DNA of 50,934 nucleotides from an uncultured Eubacteriales bacterium (lineage in GTDB: Bacteria > Bacillota > Clostridia > Oscillospirales > Acutalibacteraceae). The position numbers were made by a program, and so were the translations under genes. A model generated the notes under the pieces. It made no database searches. It was not told the origin of the DNA and was given only the letters and a program-made list of their open reading frames with translations. Below are positions 23,558 to 32,111 of this stretch, in pieces. Every line of letters begins with the position of its first letter. The stretch's first letter is position 1. The DNA is taken from the NCBI GenBank assembly GCA_934454655.1, contig CAKSFK010000015.1, forward strand, positions 1 through 50,934, read 5' to 3'.

Positions 23558-24832
23558 ATGTTTGTAGATATAGCTAAAATACACTTGAAAGCGGGAAACG
23601 GCGGCGACGGCGCCGTTTCGTTTCACAGAGAAAAATATGTGGCGGCAGGCGGACCTGACGGCGGCGACGGCGGCAGAGGCGGAAATATAGTTTTTAAGGC
23701 GGACAGTAACCTGTCCACACTTGCCGATTTCCGCTATAAACGCAAGTACACCGCACAGTCGGGCGAAAACGGCGGCGGCGCGCGCTGCTCGGGTAAAAGA
23801 GCGCCCGACCTTATTGTGTCCGTGCCGGTCGGCACACTTGTTAAGGATGCCGAAACGGGCAGAATTATTGCCGATATTTCCGACAGCGAGCCTGTTGTTA
23901 TTGCAAAAGGCGGCAACGGCGGATGGGGGAATCAGCATTTTGCCACGCCCACGCGCCAAGTGCCGCGATTTGCCAAAAAGGGTAACCCGGGCGAGGAACG
24001 CGATGTAACACTGGAACTTAAACTGCTGGCAGACGTGGGGTTGATAGGCTTCCCGAACGTGGGAAAATCCACCCTTATTTCGGTTGTGAGCGAGGCAAGG
24101 CCTAAAATTGCAAATTATCATTTTACAACACTTACTCCCGTGCTCGGCGTTGTAAGAATGGGCGAAGGCAGTTCGTTTGTAATGGCGGACATACCGGGGC
24201 TTATTGAGGGCGCTGGTGAAGGCGTTGGTTTGGGACACGAGTTTTTGCGCCACGTTGAGCGCTGCCGACTGCTTTTGCACGTTATAGATGTTTCGGGAAG
24301 CGAAGGCAGGGATCCCATTGATGATTTTAATAAAATAAATAAGGAACTTGACGCTTTTAACCCGGAACTTTCACAGCGTCCGCAGGTAATTGTGGGGAAC
24401 AAGTGCGACCTTGCCGATGAAAACGAAATCGGACGCATAGCCGACTATTTTGAGGGCAAGGGCTATAAATTCTTCCCTGTTATGGCGGCAATCGCCGAGG
24501 GAACGGCAGACCTTATAAATTACGTTGCGGCAGAACTTGCAAAGCTTCCTCCTATAAAAAAATACGAGGCTGAACCCGTGCCGCTTGAGGATTTCACTAA
24601 ACGTAAAGAACGCAAGTTTACAATAAGACAGTGCGACGGTGTGTACTTTGTTGAAAACTGCGAATGGCTGCTTGATGTTATGAACACAGTAGACCCCGAG
24701 GATTATGAATCACTGCAATATTTTGAGCGCGTGTTAAGGTCGAGCGGAATTATATCCGCATTGGCGGATGCGGGAATCAGTCAGGGCGATACGGTGAGCG
24801 TTTACGATATAGAGTTTGAGTATGTGATATGA
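23558..24832 (+). CDS. obgE: GTPase ObgE/CgtA
   Basis: Essential GTPase involved in large-subunit ribosome assembly and stress/sporulation responses. The 424-residue product has the glycine-rich Obg domain (about 1-158), then the G domain with the G1 motif GFPNVGKST at 164-172, G3 DIPGL near 211 and G4 NKCD near 281, and a C-terminal OCT domain (about 345-424). Length is typical of Gram-positive Obg. It begins immediately after the preceding stop and overlaps mrnC by four bases. Confidence 0.98.
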   Translation: MFVDIAKIHLKAGNGGDGAVSFHREKYVAAGGPDGGDGGRGGNIVFKADSNLSTLADFRYKRKYTAQSGENGGGARCSGKRAPDLIVSVPVGTLVKDAETGRIIADISDSEPVVIAKGGNGGWGNQHFATPTRQVPRFAKKGNPGEERDVTLELKLLADVGLIGFPNVGKSTLISVVSEARPKIANYHFTTLTPVLGVVRMGEGSSFVMADIPGLIEGAGEGVGLGHEFLRHVERCRLLLHVIDVSGSEGRDPIDDFNKINKELDAFNPELSQRPQVIVGNKCDLADENEIGRIADYFEGKGYKFFPVMAAIAEGTADLINYVAAELAKLPPIKKYEAEPVPLEDFTKRKERKFTIRQCDGVYFVENCEWLLDVMNTVDPEDYESLQYFERVLRSSGIISALADAGISQGDTVSVYDIEFEYVI

Positions 24833-25212
24833 CAGTTGCTGAAAATGTGAATTTGTTAAGCCCTTCGGTGCTGGCATTTGTGGGTGATGCGGTCTACAGC
24901 CTGTATGTGAGAACGGCACTGGCATCGGTCAACCGCCCGTCGGGTGAGTTGCACCGCCTCTCGGTTACAATGGTTAACGCCTCATCGCAGGCAAGGGCAT
25001 TCGGGGTTATCGAACAGGAACTTTGCGAGGAAGAGCTTGCCGTTTTTAAACGCGGCAGAAATTTTCACACCTCGTCAACGCCTAAAAACGCGTCCCATAG
25101 GGATTATCACGTAGCCACCGGTCTTGAGTGCCTTTTCGGATGGCTTCATTTGTCCGGAAAAAAGGACAGGGCGGATGAATTGTTTAAGATAATCTACCGC
25201 TGCACATATTGA
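24829..25212 (+). CDS. mrnC: Mini-ribonuclease III
   Basis: A stand-alone RNase III catalytic domain without a dsRNA-binding domain, which matures 23S rRNA ends in Firmicutes. The 127-residue protein shows the conserved segment LAFVGDAVYSLYVR, with the catalytic Asp-20, and later TPKNASHRDYHVATGLECLFGWLH including the second acidic site. Length is near the usual 130-140. It overlaps obgE at ATGA. The pth gene begins about 17 bases after its stop. Placing a 23S maturase next to obgE fits a ribosome-biogenesis set. Confidence 0.94.
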   Translation: MTVAENVNLLSPSVLAFVGDAVYSLYVRTALASVNRPSGELHRLSVTMVNASSQARAFGVIEQELCEEELAVFKRGRNFHTSSTPKNASHRDYHVATGLECLFGWLHLSGKKDRADELFKIIYRCTY

Positions 25213-25229
25213 TTGGTACGGTGAATAAA

Positions 25230-25820
25230 ATGTTGTTTAACGGTAAAAAGACCGAAAGGTGGCTTGTTGCGGGGCTTGGGAATCCGGGCGTCCAATATGA
25301 AGAAACAAGACACAACGCGGGCTTTATGGCAATTGAAAAGCTGGCACTGAAGCAGGGAACGGCGTTTTCAAAACATAAATTTGACGCTGAATACGGCGAA
25401 AGCGAAATAGGCGGCGAAAAGGTACTTCTTGTAAAACCGCTTACTTATATGAACAATTCGGGCAGCGCGGTATCGGCAATTGCGAAGTTTTATAAAATAC
25501 CCACAGAAAAAATAATAATACTGTTTGACGATATTTCGCTCCCCGTCGGTAAAATACGCATAAGAAGAAACGGCACGCACGGCGGACATAACGGAATTAA
25601 GGATATTATTGAGCTTCTGGGAACAGAGGACATTAAGCGCGTTAAGATCGGGGTTGGCGAAAAGCCGAACCGTGAATACGATTTGAAGGACTGGGTTCTG
25701 GGCAAAATACCTGACAGCGACCGCGATTTATTTGAAAAGGCGCTTGAAAAGGCGGTCGGCGCTGTGGAAGAAACCGTAAAACGCGGTATAGATTCCGCTA
25801 TGAACAGATATAACGGATAA
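25230..25820 (+). CDS. pth: Peptidyl-tRNA hydrolase
   Basis: Cytoplasmic enzyme that hydrolyses peptidyl-tRNA released from stalled ribosomes. The 196-residue product contains GLGNPG at 15-20, the catalytic His-28 in ETRHNAGF, the KPLTYMNNSG motif and HGGHNGIKDI, all signature elements. I start at the ATG at 25230 with a GGTGA ribosome site. A TTG at 25209 is possible but adds seven residues that are not needed. mfd begins one base after the stop. Confidence 0.96.
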   Translation: MLFNGKKTERWLVAGLGNPGVQYEETRHNAGFMAIEKLALKQGTAFSKHKFDAEYGESEIGGEKVLLVKPLTYMNNSGSAVSAIAKFYKIPTEKIIILFDDISLPVGKIRIRRNGTHGGHNGIKDIIELLGTEDIKRVKIGVGEKPNREYDLKDWVLGKIPDSDRDLFEKALEKAVGAVEETVKRGIDSAMNRYNG

Positions 25821-25821
25821 A

Positions 25822-28800
25822 ATGAAATTTATTGATAAGATTTTAAAGCAGGACGCGGATTACTGCGAACTGCTGGATTCGGTAACAAAAAACCGTTTGC
25901 CGCTCGTCTGCACCGGGCTGTCCCTTATCCACAAGGCGGTTACAACCGCCGCGCTTGTACGGCACACCGGCAAAAAGGCTGTTTTGGTCACTCACGATGA
26001 ATCGTCCGCGGCTGAGCTTAAAGACGACCTTTCCGCACTGGGTGTAAGGGCAGTGAACTTTCCGAGCAGGGATTTGTGCATAGGCGATCTGCACGGATAT
26101 TCAAGAGAGTATGAACATAAAAGAACAGATACCCTGTCGGCTTTGGCTGACGGGGATTTTGACGTGCTTACGGTTTCGCTTGACGCCGCGATACAGTACA
26201 CGGTTTCACCCGAAAAGCTAGGCAAAGCAAGATTTTCGCTTAAAAGCGGGGAAACGGCGGATATTAAGGAACTGGCAAAAAGACTTGTTGACGCAGGATA
26301 TACAAGAAGCGAGCTTTGCGAGGGAGAGGGTCAGTTTTCGGTTCGCGGCGGTATTTTCGATGTTTTTCCCGTCGGTTTTTCGCAGCCGTGCCGTATTGAG
26401 TTCTGGGGCGATGAAATAGACGGTATATCCCTGTTTGATACAGAGTCGCAGCGCCGCACCGAAAATATCGGGCAGGTTAACATAACACCTGCCTGCGAAA
26501 CACTTTTTGACCCGTCGGAGCTTGAGGCGGCACTTAATAATCTGTTAAATCAAAACGTAAAGGGTTTTACCGAAAAGCAGCGTGAAACCGCCGAACGGGA
26601 TCTTCAGGCGCTTAAAGGCGGCATAACTTTCCGTGCCGACCGTTATATTCCGTTTGTTTTCGGGGAGCATACAACCGTCTTTGATTATGTTAAAGATGCG
26701 CTTTTAATAGTAAGCGAGAGCGGCAATATTTCCGAAAGGTTCAAATCAATTGAAATTCAACAGGCGGCGGACATAGAAAATTATATGACCGAGGGGCTCC
26801 TGAACCCGGAAACCGCGAAACTGACTCTTGACAAGACCGAGTTCTTTTCAAGGTTGACCTGCGCTGTTCTTGAAGAAAACTTCCCCAGGAACAGCTATGA
26901 AATAACCCCTAAAAGCATAATTAATTTTAATTATCGCCGTTCAACCGCGTGGAGCGGTGATGTTAAGGTTCTTAAAGAGGACATTGACTATACGGTTTCG
27001 GTCGGCGGTGCGGCGGTTATATTGGCGGGAGAAAAGCGCGCGGCGCAGGTGCTTAACAATGAACTTAACGAAAACGGCGTTTTGTCGGTTTACAGTGACA
27101 GCACCGATTTTACACCTACAGGGGTAACGGTAATAACAGGCGGTCTTTCATCGGGTTTTGAAATACCGTCCGCAAAGTTTATTCTTGTGACCCACAGGCA
27201 CATAGCGTCAGATACCAAGCGTAAGCGCAAAAAGCATAAGGACAGCAAGGAGATAGGCTCTCTTGACGAATTGCGGCAGGGTGACCTTGTTGTTCACGAA
27301 TCGCACGGTATAGGAGTTTTTGACGGAATAAGCCGCATAAAAAATGACGGCGTTACGAAAGACTATATTAAAATCAAATATGCCGGGAGCGATATTCTTT
27401 ACGTCCCCGTAACCCAGCTTGACCTTGTTTCAAAATATATCGGCGCTACCGAAAACGGAAATGTAAGGCTTAACAGGCTCGGCGGCAGTGAATGGCAGAA
27501 AACGCGCAGACGCGTTAAAGCGGCGGTAAAGGATATGGCAAAACAGCTGACGGCGCTTTACGCCAAGCGAATGTCCGCCAAAGGTTACGCATTCGGTCCC
27601 GATACCGACCTGCAAAGCGATTTTGAACGCCGCTTTGAATATGACGAAACCGACGATCAGCTTAAGTGCATAAACGAGATAAAGAGCGATATGGAACGCC
27701 CCGTTCCGATGGACAGGCTTCTTTGCGGAGATGTGGGCTTCGGAAAAACCGAGGTTGCTTTGCGCGCGGCGTTCAAGTGTATAAGCGAAGGTAAGCAGTG
27801 CGCTCTGCTTGTTCCCACCACAATACTTGCAATGCAGCACTACACTACCGCTGTAAGGCGATTCGGTGAAATGCCGGTTACGGTTGCGCTTTTGAACAGG
27901 TTTGTTTCAAGGCCCGAGCAGGCGAAAATAATAACCGATTTGAAATGCGGCAGACTTGATATGGTTATAGGAACGCACCGCCTTATTTCAAAGGATGTTG
28001 AATTTAAAAATATCGGTCTTGTAATAATTGATGAGGAACAGCGGTTCGGTGTTGCCCAAAAGGAACGTCTTAAAGAACTTTATCCGTTTGTAGATATCCT
28101 GACGCTCAGCGCAACACCCATTCCGCGCACGCTTAATATGGCAATGTCGGGACTTCGCGATATGTCGTCAATAGATGAGGCTCCGGGCGACCGCCACCCC
28201 GTTCAAAGCTATGTTCTTGAGTATGACAGGGGAGTGGTGCTTGACGCCGTTAACCGTGAATTAAGGCGCGGCGGACAGGTTTACTACCTGCACAACAGAA
28301 TAGACAGTATCGAGCGCTGTGCCGCGTCGCTCAAAGCCGCCTTGCCCGACGCAAATATAGGCATAGCCCACGGCAGAATGGACGAGGAAGAATTAAGCGA
28401 GGTCTGGCGAGCACTTGTTGAACACGAAATTGATATACTGGTGTGTACAACGATAATAGAAACGGGCGTTGATGTGCCGAATGCCAACACGCTGATAATT
28501 GAGGAAGCCGATAAAATGGGTCTTTCCCAGCTGCATCAGTTGCGCGGCAGGGTGGGGCGCTCACCGAGGCGAGCATACGCGTATTTCTGTTTCCGACGCG
28601 ACCGACAGCTTTCCGATGTGGCATCTAAACGGCTTGAGGCAATAAGGGAGTTTACCGAGTTCGGATCGGGCTTTAAAATTGCGGTGCGCGACCTTGAAAT
28701 AAGGGGAGCAGGGAGTATTCTCGGCGGCGATCAGCACGGCAATATGGAGTCGGTGGGATACGATATGTATTTAAAACTGCTGTCACAGGCGGTTGACGAG

Positions 28801-29250
28801 GAAAACGGCAAACCGCCCGCCGAAGACATCACCTGTACCGTTGACCTTAATGTTTCGGCGTTTATTCCCGAACGGTATATTGAGGTGCTGTCCGCAAGAC
28901 TGGGAATTTATAAGCGTATAGCCGCCGTGAGAAACAGCGATGACGCAAGCGACGTTATAGACGAGCTCTGCGACCGTTTCGGCGAACCGCCGAAGTCTGT
29001 TATGGGACTTATTGATATTTCGCTTTTACGCAGCCGTGCCGAATCGGCGGGTATAACGGAAATAACGGGCGGCACTTCCGCCGTGAAGCTTAAAGCGGGT
29101 TCAATAAATCCCGATGTTATGCACAGGCTTTCCGAGCACTTCGGTAACAGATTTACCTTGTCCGTTGCCGATAAGCCCGTTTATATTATAAGGCTTTCGG
29201 CTGAACAAAAGCTTTCGGAATTAACTTCGGAATTGGCGAAGGTTCTTTAA
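25822..29250 (+). CDS. mfd: Transcription-repair coupling factor Mfd
   Basis: ATP-dependent translocase that removes RNA polymerase stalled at DNA lesions and recruits UvrA. The 1142-residue protein has a UvrB-like N-terminal region, the RNA-polymerase-interacting domain (about 480-545, beginning GDLVVHESHGIGVFDGI), and a RecG-like translocase with Walker A GDVGFGKTE near 634 and the DEEQRFG box near 736. The translocation segment ETGVDVPNANTLIIEEADKMG and the C-terminal TRCF domain follow. Length is standard, and the position after pth is conserved in Firmicutes. A small lipoprotein gene follows after 18 bases. Confidence 0.98.
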   Translation: MKFIDKILKQDADYCELLDSVTKNRLPLVCTGLSLIHKAVTTAALVRHTGKKAVLVTHDESSAAELKDDLSALGVRAVNFPSRDLCIGDLHGYSREYEHKRTDTLSALADGDFDVLTVSLDAAIQYTVSPEKLGKARFSLKSGETADIKELAKRLVDAGYTRSELCEGEGQFSVRGGIFDVFPVGFSQPCRIEFWGDEIDGISLFDTESQRRTENIGQVNITPACETLFDPSELEAALNNLLNQNVKGFTEKQRETAERDLQALKGGITFRADRYIPFVFGEHTTVFDYVKDALLIVSESGNISERFKSIEIQQAADIENYMTEGLLNPETAKLTLDKTEFFSRLTCAVLEENFPRNSYEITPKSIINFNYRRSTAWSGDVKVLKEDIDYTVSVGGAAVILAGEKRAAQVLNNELNENGVLSVYSDSTDFTPTGVTVITGGLSSGFEIPSAKFILVTHRHIASDTKRKRKKHKDSKEIGSLDELRQGDLVVHESHGIGVFDGISRIKNDGVTKDYIKIKYAGSDILYVPVTQLDLVSKYIGATENGNVRLNRLGGSEWQKTRRRVKAAVKDMAKQLTALYAKRMSAKGYAFGPDTDLQSDFERRFEYDETDDQLKCINEIKSDMERPVPMDRLLCGDVGFGKTEVALRAAFKCISEGKQCALLVPTTILAMQHYTTAVRRFGEMPVTVALLNRFVSRPEQAKIITDLKCGRLDMVIGTHRLISKDVEFKNIGLVIIDEEQRFGVAQKERLKELYPFVDILTLSATPIPRTLNMAMSGLRDMSSIDEAPGDRHPVQSYVLEYDRGVVLDAVNRELRRGGQVYYLHNRIDSIERCAASLKAALPDANIGIAHGRMDEEELSEVWRALVEHEIDILVCTTIIETGVDVPNANTLIIEEADKMGLSQLHQLRGRVGRSPRRAYAYFCFRRDRQLSDVASKRLEAIREFTEFGSGFKIAVRDLEIRGAGSILGGDQHGNMESVGYDMYLKLLSQAVDEENGKPPAEDITCTVDLNVSAFIPERYIEVLSARLGIYKRIAAVRNSDDASDVIDELCDRFGEPPKSVMGLIDISLLRSRAESAGITEITGGTSAVKLKAGSINPDVMHRLSEHFGNRFTLSVADKPVYIIRLSAEQKLSELTSELAKVL

Positions 29251-29268
29251 AAAAAAAGGATTGATATT

Positions 29269-30249
29269 ATGAGAAAAACAATATTTGCGGTATTGCTTGC
29301 CGCGCTGTTACTGGGACTTACAGCCTGCAAGGGCAATACCGAGCCGCAAACATCGTCGTTAAGCGATGTCGGCAGTGCGGTTCCCGCTGCGGCGTATGAA
29401 CCGCCCGAAAGTTCATCCGATGTTCAAAGCACGCAAAGTACCGAAAGCACCGTTTCACAGGTTATTCCCGTGGCTGTTGAGTCGGTAAAGCTCAGCGCGT
29501 ATGAGCGCGTGCTTACGGTCGGCGAAAGATTTATGCCGATAGTTACTTTTTCCCCTTCAAATGCTACAAACAAGGGAGAAATATGGACATCCGACAACAC
29601 CGCCGTTGCAACGGTCAACAAGTACGGCAGAATAACCGCCGTGAGCGAGGGCAAATGCACGGTAACGGTAGTTTCGGCGGACAACAGCGCGGTTTCGGCA
29701 CAGTTCAGCGTCACCGTAAACGCACCTGTTAAAATTGAACCGACGTATATAGACGGTATTCTCATAGTTAATAAATCGTATCCGCTGCCAAGCGATTATA
29801 ACCCGGGAACAAATCCCGAGGCAAAGCAGGCGCTTGACGAAATGTTTGCCGCCGCGGCGGGGGACGGACTTACAATGCGTGTTGTATCCGGCTTCAGAAG
29901 CTATACAACGCAGAAAAATCTTTACAATAAATATGTAAGACGCGACGGCGTCGCCAAGGCGGACACCTACTCCGCACGGCCGGGCTTTTCGGAACATCAG
30001 ACGGGTCTTGCGTTTGACATTAATAAAGCGAACGACAGCTTTGTCGGCACGCCCGAGGCGCTATGGCTTGCCGCCAATGCCCATAAATACGGTTTTATTT
30101 TAAGATATCCCGAGGGTAAGGAAAGTATAACCGGCTACCAGTTTGAACCGTGGCATTACAGATATGTGGGAAAAGAAAGGGCGCTTAAAATTTATGAAAG
30201 CGGTCTTACGGTTGAGGAGTATTACGGCATAACATCCTGCTATAAATAA
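29269..30249 (+). CDS. VanY/DacB-type D-alanyl-D-alanine carboxypeptidase lipoprotein
   Basis: A 326-residue surface protein. It has a lipoprotein signal (LTAC, lipid Cys-20) and a Ser/Thr-rich linker to about residue 65. A bacterial Ig-like Big2 domain follows at about 70-152, showing the pattern SDNTAVATVNKYGRITAVSEG. Last comes an M15B peptidase domain (about 160-320). Its zinc ligands and catalytic acid are visible as SEHQTGLAFD (His-243, Asp-250) and EPWHYRYVG (Glu-293, His-296). It trims D-Ala from cell-wall stem peptides. A VanY-type enzyme does not by itself imply vancomycin resistance. It is co-directional with mfd and is followed by a palindrome and the repeat. Confidence 0.92.
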   Translation: MRKTIFAVLLAALLLGLTACKGNTEPQTSSLSDVGSAVPAAAYEPPESSSDVQSTQSTESTVSQVIPVAVESVKLSAYERVLTVGERFMPIVTFSPSNATNKGEIWTSDNTAVATVNKYGRITAVSEGKCTVTVVSADNSAVSAQFSVTVNAPVKIEPTYIDGILIVNKSYPLPSDYNPGTNPEAKQALDEMFAAAAGDGLTMRVVSGFRSYTTQKNLYNKYVRRDGVAKADTYSARPGFSEHQTGLAFDINKANDSFVGTPEALWLAANAHKYGFILRYPEGKESITGYQFEPWHYRYVGKERALKIYESGLTVEEYYGITSCYK

Positions 30250-30265
30250 AAAAGGGATCTATAAA

Positions 30266-30298
30266 AGGACTTTAACGAAATTATTTCGTTAAAGTCCT
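30266..30298. repeat. 33-bp palindrome, left of repeat copy 2
   Basis: Perfect palindrome with arms AGGACTTTAACGAAA and TTTCGTTAAAGTCCT around TTA. An identical sequence lies at 30530-30562. Here it abuts the left end of the repeat and is not followed by a T tract, so it is a hairpin but probably a weak terminator. Confidence 0.9.
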
Positions 30299-30525
30299 GA
30301 GCGTGTCGAAAAAGTCGACACGCTCTTGGTCGGGGATGCCGTTCGCTCGAAAATCAAAGATTTTCGGACTGCACTCTATCCCCGCCAATACCACCCCTGC
30401 GACCTTGAAAAACCGTTGAAAAAGCGGTTTTTCGCTTACAATGAGTTTTTCCGCCGCACGTGTCAGCGGAAAAACAAAATGCGGCGTAAACGCCGCAACA
30501 AAGTTAAACCGGAGTTTATCGACAG
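30299..30525. repeat. Structured dispersed repeat, copy 2 (short form)
   Basis: Second copy of the element at 5678-6013, without the internal module of about 115 bp. The 5' hairpin GAGCGTGTCGA/TCGACACGCTC (30299-30325) is perfect here. TTGGTCGGGGAT (30326-30337) can pair at long range with ATCCCCGCCAA (30378-30388), enclosing CGAAAATC/GATTTTCG (30348-30366). Then come AAAAACCG/CGGTTTTT, GTTTTTCCGC/GCGGAAAAAC (30445-30475) and GCGGCGT/ACGCCGC (30481-30496) hairpins. The right end TCGACA (30519-30524) is the counterpart of the left TGTCGA. It lies between vanY and the mraZ promoter. No transposase is visible. Confidence 0.85.
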
Positions 30526-30529
30526 TCTG

Positions 30530-30569
30530 AGGACTTTAACGAAATTATTTCGTTAAAGTCCTTTTTTTG
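30530..30569 (+). terminator. 33-bp palindrome with T tract, right of repeat copy 2
   Basis: The same 33-bp palindrome as at 30266, here followed by seven T residues, so it forms a complete intrinsic terminator. It is probably the original terminator of the vanY transcript, duplicated on the other side of the repeat. Confidence 0.85.
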
Positions 30570-30641
30570 TGTATTGCGGAGAACTCAAAACACAATATGT
30601 ATTATCTGCTTAAAAAAATTCGGTTAACATAAAAAAATTGC

Positions 30642-30670
30642 TTGATTTTTAAGATTTTATAGCTTATAAT
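30642..30670 (+). promoter_or_regulatory. Sigma-A-type promoter of the dcw cluster
   Basis: TTGATT (30642-30647), 17-bp spacer, perfect TATAAT (30665-30670). It drives mraZ and, as no terminator is visible before ftsZ, probably much of the cluster. Confidence 0.85.
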
Positions 30671-30686
30671 ACAATCGTAGTGGTGG

Positions 30687-30726
30687 AAAGTGGAGTATAA
30701 ATCCATTAAAGTGCATTAAAGTGGAG
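30687..30726 (+). promoter_or_regulatory. Probable MraZ-binding box array
   Basis: Three AAAGTG boxes at 30687-30692, 30708-30713 and 30718-30723, spaced 21 and 10 bases apart, so on one face of the helix. Two continue as AAAGTGGAG. MraZ proteins are known to bind tandem short repeats before their own gene, with AAAGTG-type boxes described in mycoplasmas and TGGGN in E. coli. The array lies between the -10 and the mraZ start. Confidence 0.75.
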
Positions 30727-30745
30727 CAAAAGAGGGGGGAACACA

Positions 30746-31171
30746 ATGCTTTTCGGCGGTTACCAGCATAACATTGATAAAAAAGGCAGAGTGTTTATTC
30801 CCGCAAAACTCCGCGAAGAGCTGGGGACAGGCTTTATGATCTGCCGCGGCATATACGGGAAACGCTGTCTTTGCGTTTATTCCGCTGCCGAGTGGGACAA
30901 GCTTGTTGAAAAAATCGGAACTTTGCCCAGTGCAAAATCCAGTGCGGTAAAGCGCTTTTTGTATGACGGCGCGTTCAGCGTTGATTTTGATTCACAGGGA
31001 AGAATACTTATCCCCCCGGCACTGCGCGAATATGCCCGTCTTGAGGGCGAGGCGCACATAATCGGTATGGATACAAACCTTGAAATATGGAATACGGAGC
31101 TTTGGAATCTCGAAAATGCGGAATACACGCCGGAATCCATTGCGTCTATTGTTGAGGAGCTTAATTTCTGA
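30746..31171 (+). CDS. mraZ: Transcriptional regulator MraZ
   Basis: DNA-binding regulator of the dcw cluster with two AbrB-like SpoVT domains. The 141-residue product carries two copies of the MraZ motif: DKKGRVFIPAKLRE near the N-terminus and DSQGRILIPPALREYA in the second half. It acts as a multimeric ring that binds repeats upstream of its own gene, and such repeats are visible 20-60 bases before the start. The ribosome site GAGGGGGG precedes the ATG. Its stop overlaps the rsmH start by one base (TGATG). Confidence 0.97.
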   Translation: MLFGGYQHNIDKKGRVFIPAKLREELGTGFMICRGIYGKRCLCVYSAAEWDKLVEKIGTLPSAKSSAVKRFLYDGAFSVDFDSQGRILIPPALREYARLEGEAHIIGMDTNLEIWNTELWNLENAEYTPESIASIVEELNF

Positions 31172-32091
31172 TGGAATTTGTGCATAAGCCGGTACTGCTT
31201 TCCGAAACTCTTGACGCGCTCGGTATTAAGCCCGACGGTATTTATGTTGACGGCACTGCCGGCGGAGCGGGTCACTCACGCGAAATTGCGAAAAGGCTTA
31301 AGGGCGGTTTTCTTTACGCGCTCGACCGCGACCCCGACGCCGTAAAAACCGCTGCCGAACGGCTCTGCGGTTTGCCCGCAAAGGTAATTAACTCAAAATT
31401 CAGCGATATGGCTGAGGTTCTTAAAAACGAGGGCGTTAAGGGTGCCGACGGAATATTGCTTGACCTCGGCGTTTCGTCGTTTCAGCTTGATAATGCCGAA
31501 CGCGGCTTTTCTTACCGTAAAGAAGCGCCGCTTGATATGCGAATGAGCAAAAGCGGAATATCCGCCGCGGATATAGTTAATACTTATTCTGCGGAAGAAC
31601 TTTCGCGTATATTCAGCGAGTACGGCGAAGAAAAGTTCGCCTTCAGAATAGCCCGCAGAATTGCGGAGGAGAGAGAAAAATCCCCCATACTTACAACAAC
31701 CGCCCTGGCGGACGTTATAGCGGGCGCTTATCCCGCAAAGGCAAGGCGCGAGGGCAACCCCGCAAGGCGTTGCTTTCAGGCAATAAGAATTGCCGTTAAC
31801 GGTGAGCTTGATGAACTGAACACCGCGCTTGACAGTGCGTTTTCACTTCTAAACAAAAACGGCGTGCTTGCAATAATAACCTTCCATTCTCTTGAGGACA
31901 GAATGGTTAAACTGCGTTTCCGCAGTTACACCGTCGGTTGTATATGCCCGCCCGATATTCCGGTGTGCGTTTGCGGAAGAAAACCGCAGGGAGTTTTGGT
32001 ATCAAGAAAACCTATTGAACCTTCAGAAGAAGAAATAAACGAGAATCCGCGCAGCAGAAGCGCAAAGCTGAGAGCAATAAGAAAAATATAA
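31171..32091 (+). CDS. rsmH: 16S rRNA (cytosine-1402-N4)-methyltransferase RsmH
   Basis: SAM-dependent methyltransferase (formerly MraW) that modifies C1402 in the ribosomal P site. The 306-residue protein has the family opening HKPVLLSETL, the SAM motif VDGTAGGAGHS at 26-36, LDLGVSSFQLD, and the C-terminal PSEEEINENPRSRSAKLRAIRK typical of RsmH. Translation is coupled to mraZ. ftsL follows after 20 bases. Confidence 0.98.
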   Translation: MEFVHKPVLLSETLDALGIKPDGIYVDGTAGGAGHSREIAKRLKGGFLYALDRDPDAVKTAAERLCGLPAKVINSKFSDMAEVLKNEGVKGADGILLDLGVSSFQLDNAERGFSYRKEAPLDMRMSKSGISAADIVNTYSAEELSRIFSEYGEEKFAFRIARRIAEEREKSPILTTTALADVIAGAYPAKARREGNPARRCFQAIRIAVNGELDELNTALDSAFSLLNKNGVLAIITFHSLEDRMVKLRFRSYTVGCICPPDIPVCVCGRKPQGVLVSRKPIEPSEEEINENPRSRSAKLRAIRKI

Positions 32092-32111
32092 CGGGTAGGA
32101 GAGTAAAGACG

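Noticed and set aside
29269..30249. Vancomycin-resistance gene vanY
   Set aside because: The domain is VanY-type, but there are no vanH, vanA/B or vanX neighbours and no VanR/S pair; it sits with mfd and a Big2 domain, so an ordinary cell-wall carboxypeptidase is more likely.
30326..30556. Short open frame in repeat copy 2 (and a related one in copy 1)
   Set aside because: Frames diverge between copies after the first 17 or so codons and run through hairpins, so the shared start reflects the repeat's DNA conservation, not a gene.
30266..30569. CRISPR-like direct repeats
   Set aside because: Only two copies of the 33-bp palindrome exist, 264 bases apart, with the dispersed repeat between them; there are no spacers and no cas genes.
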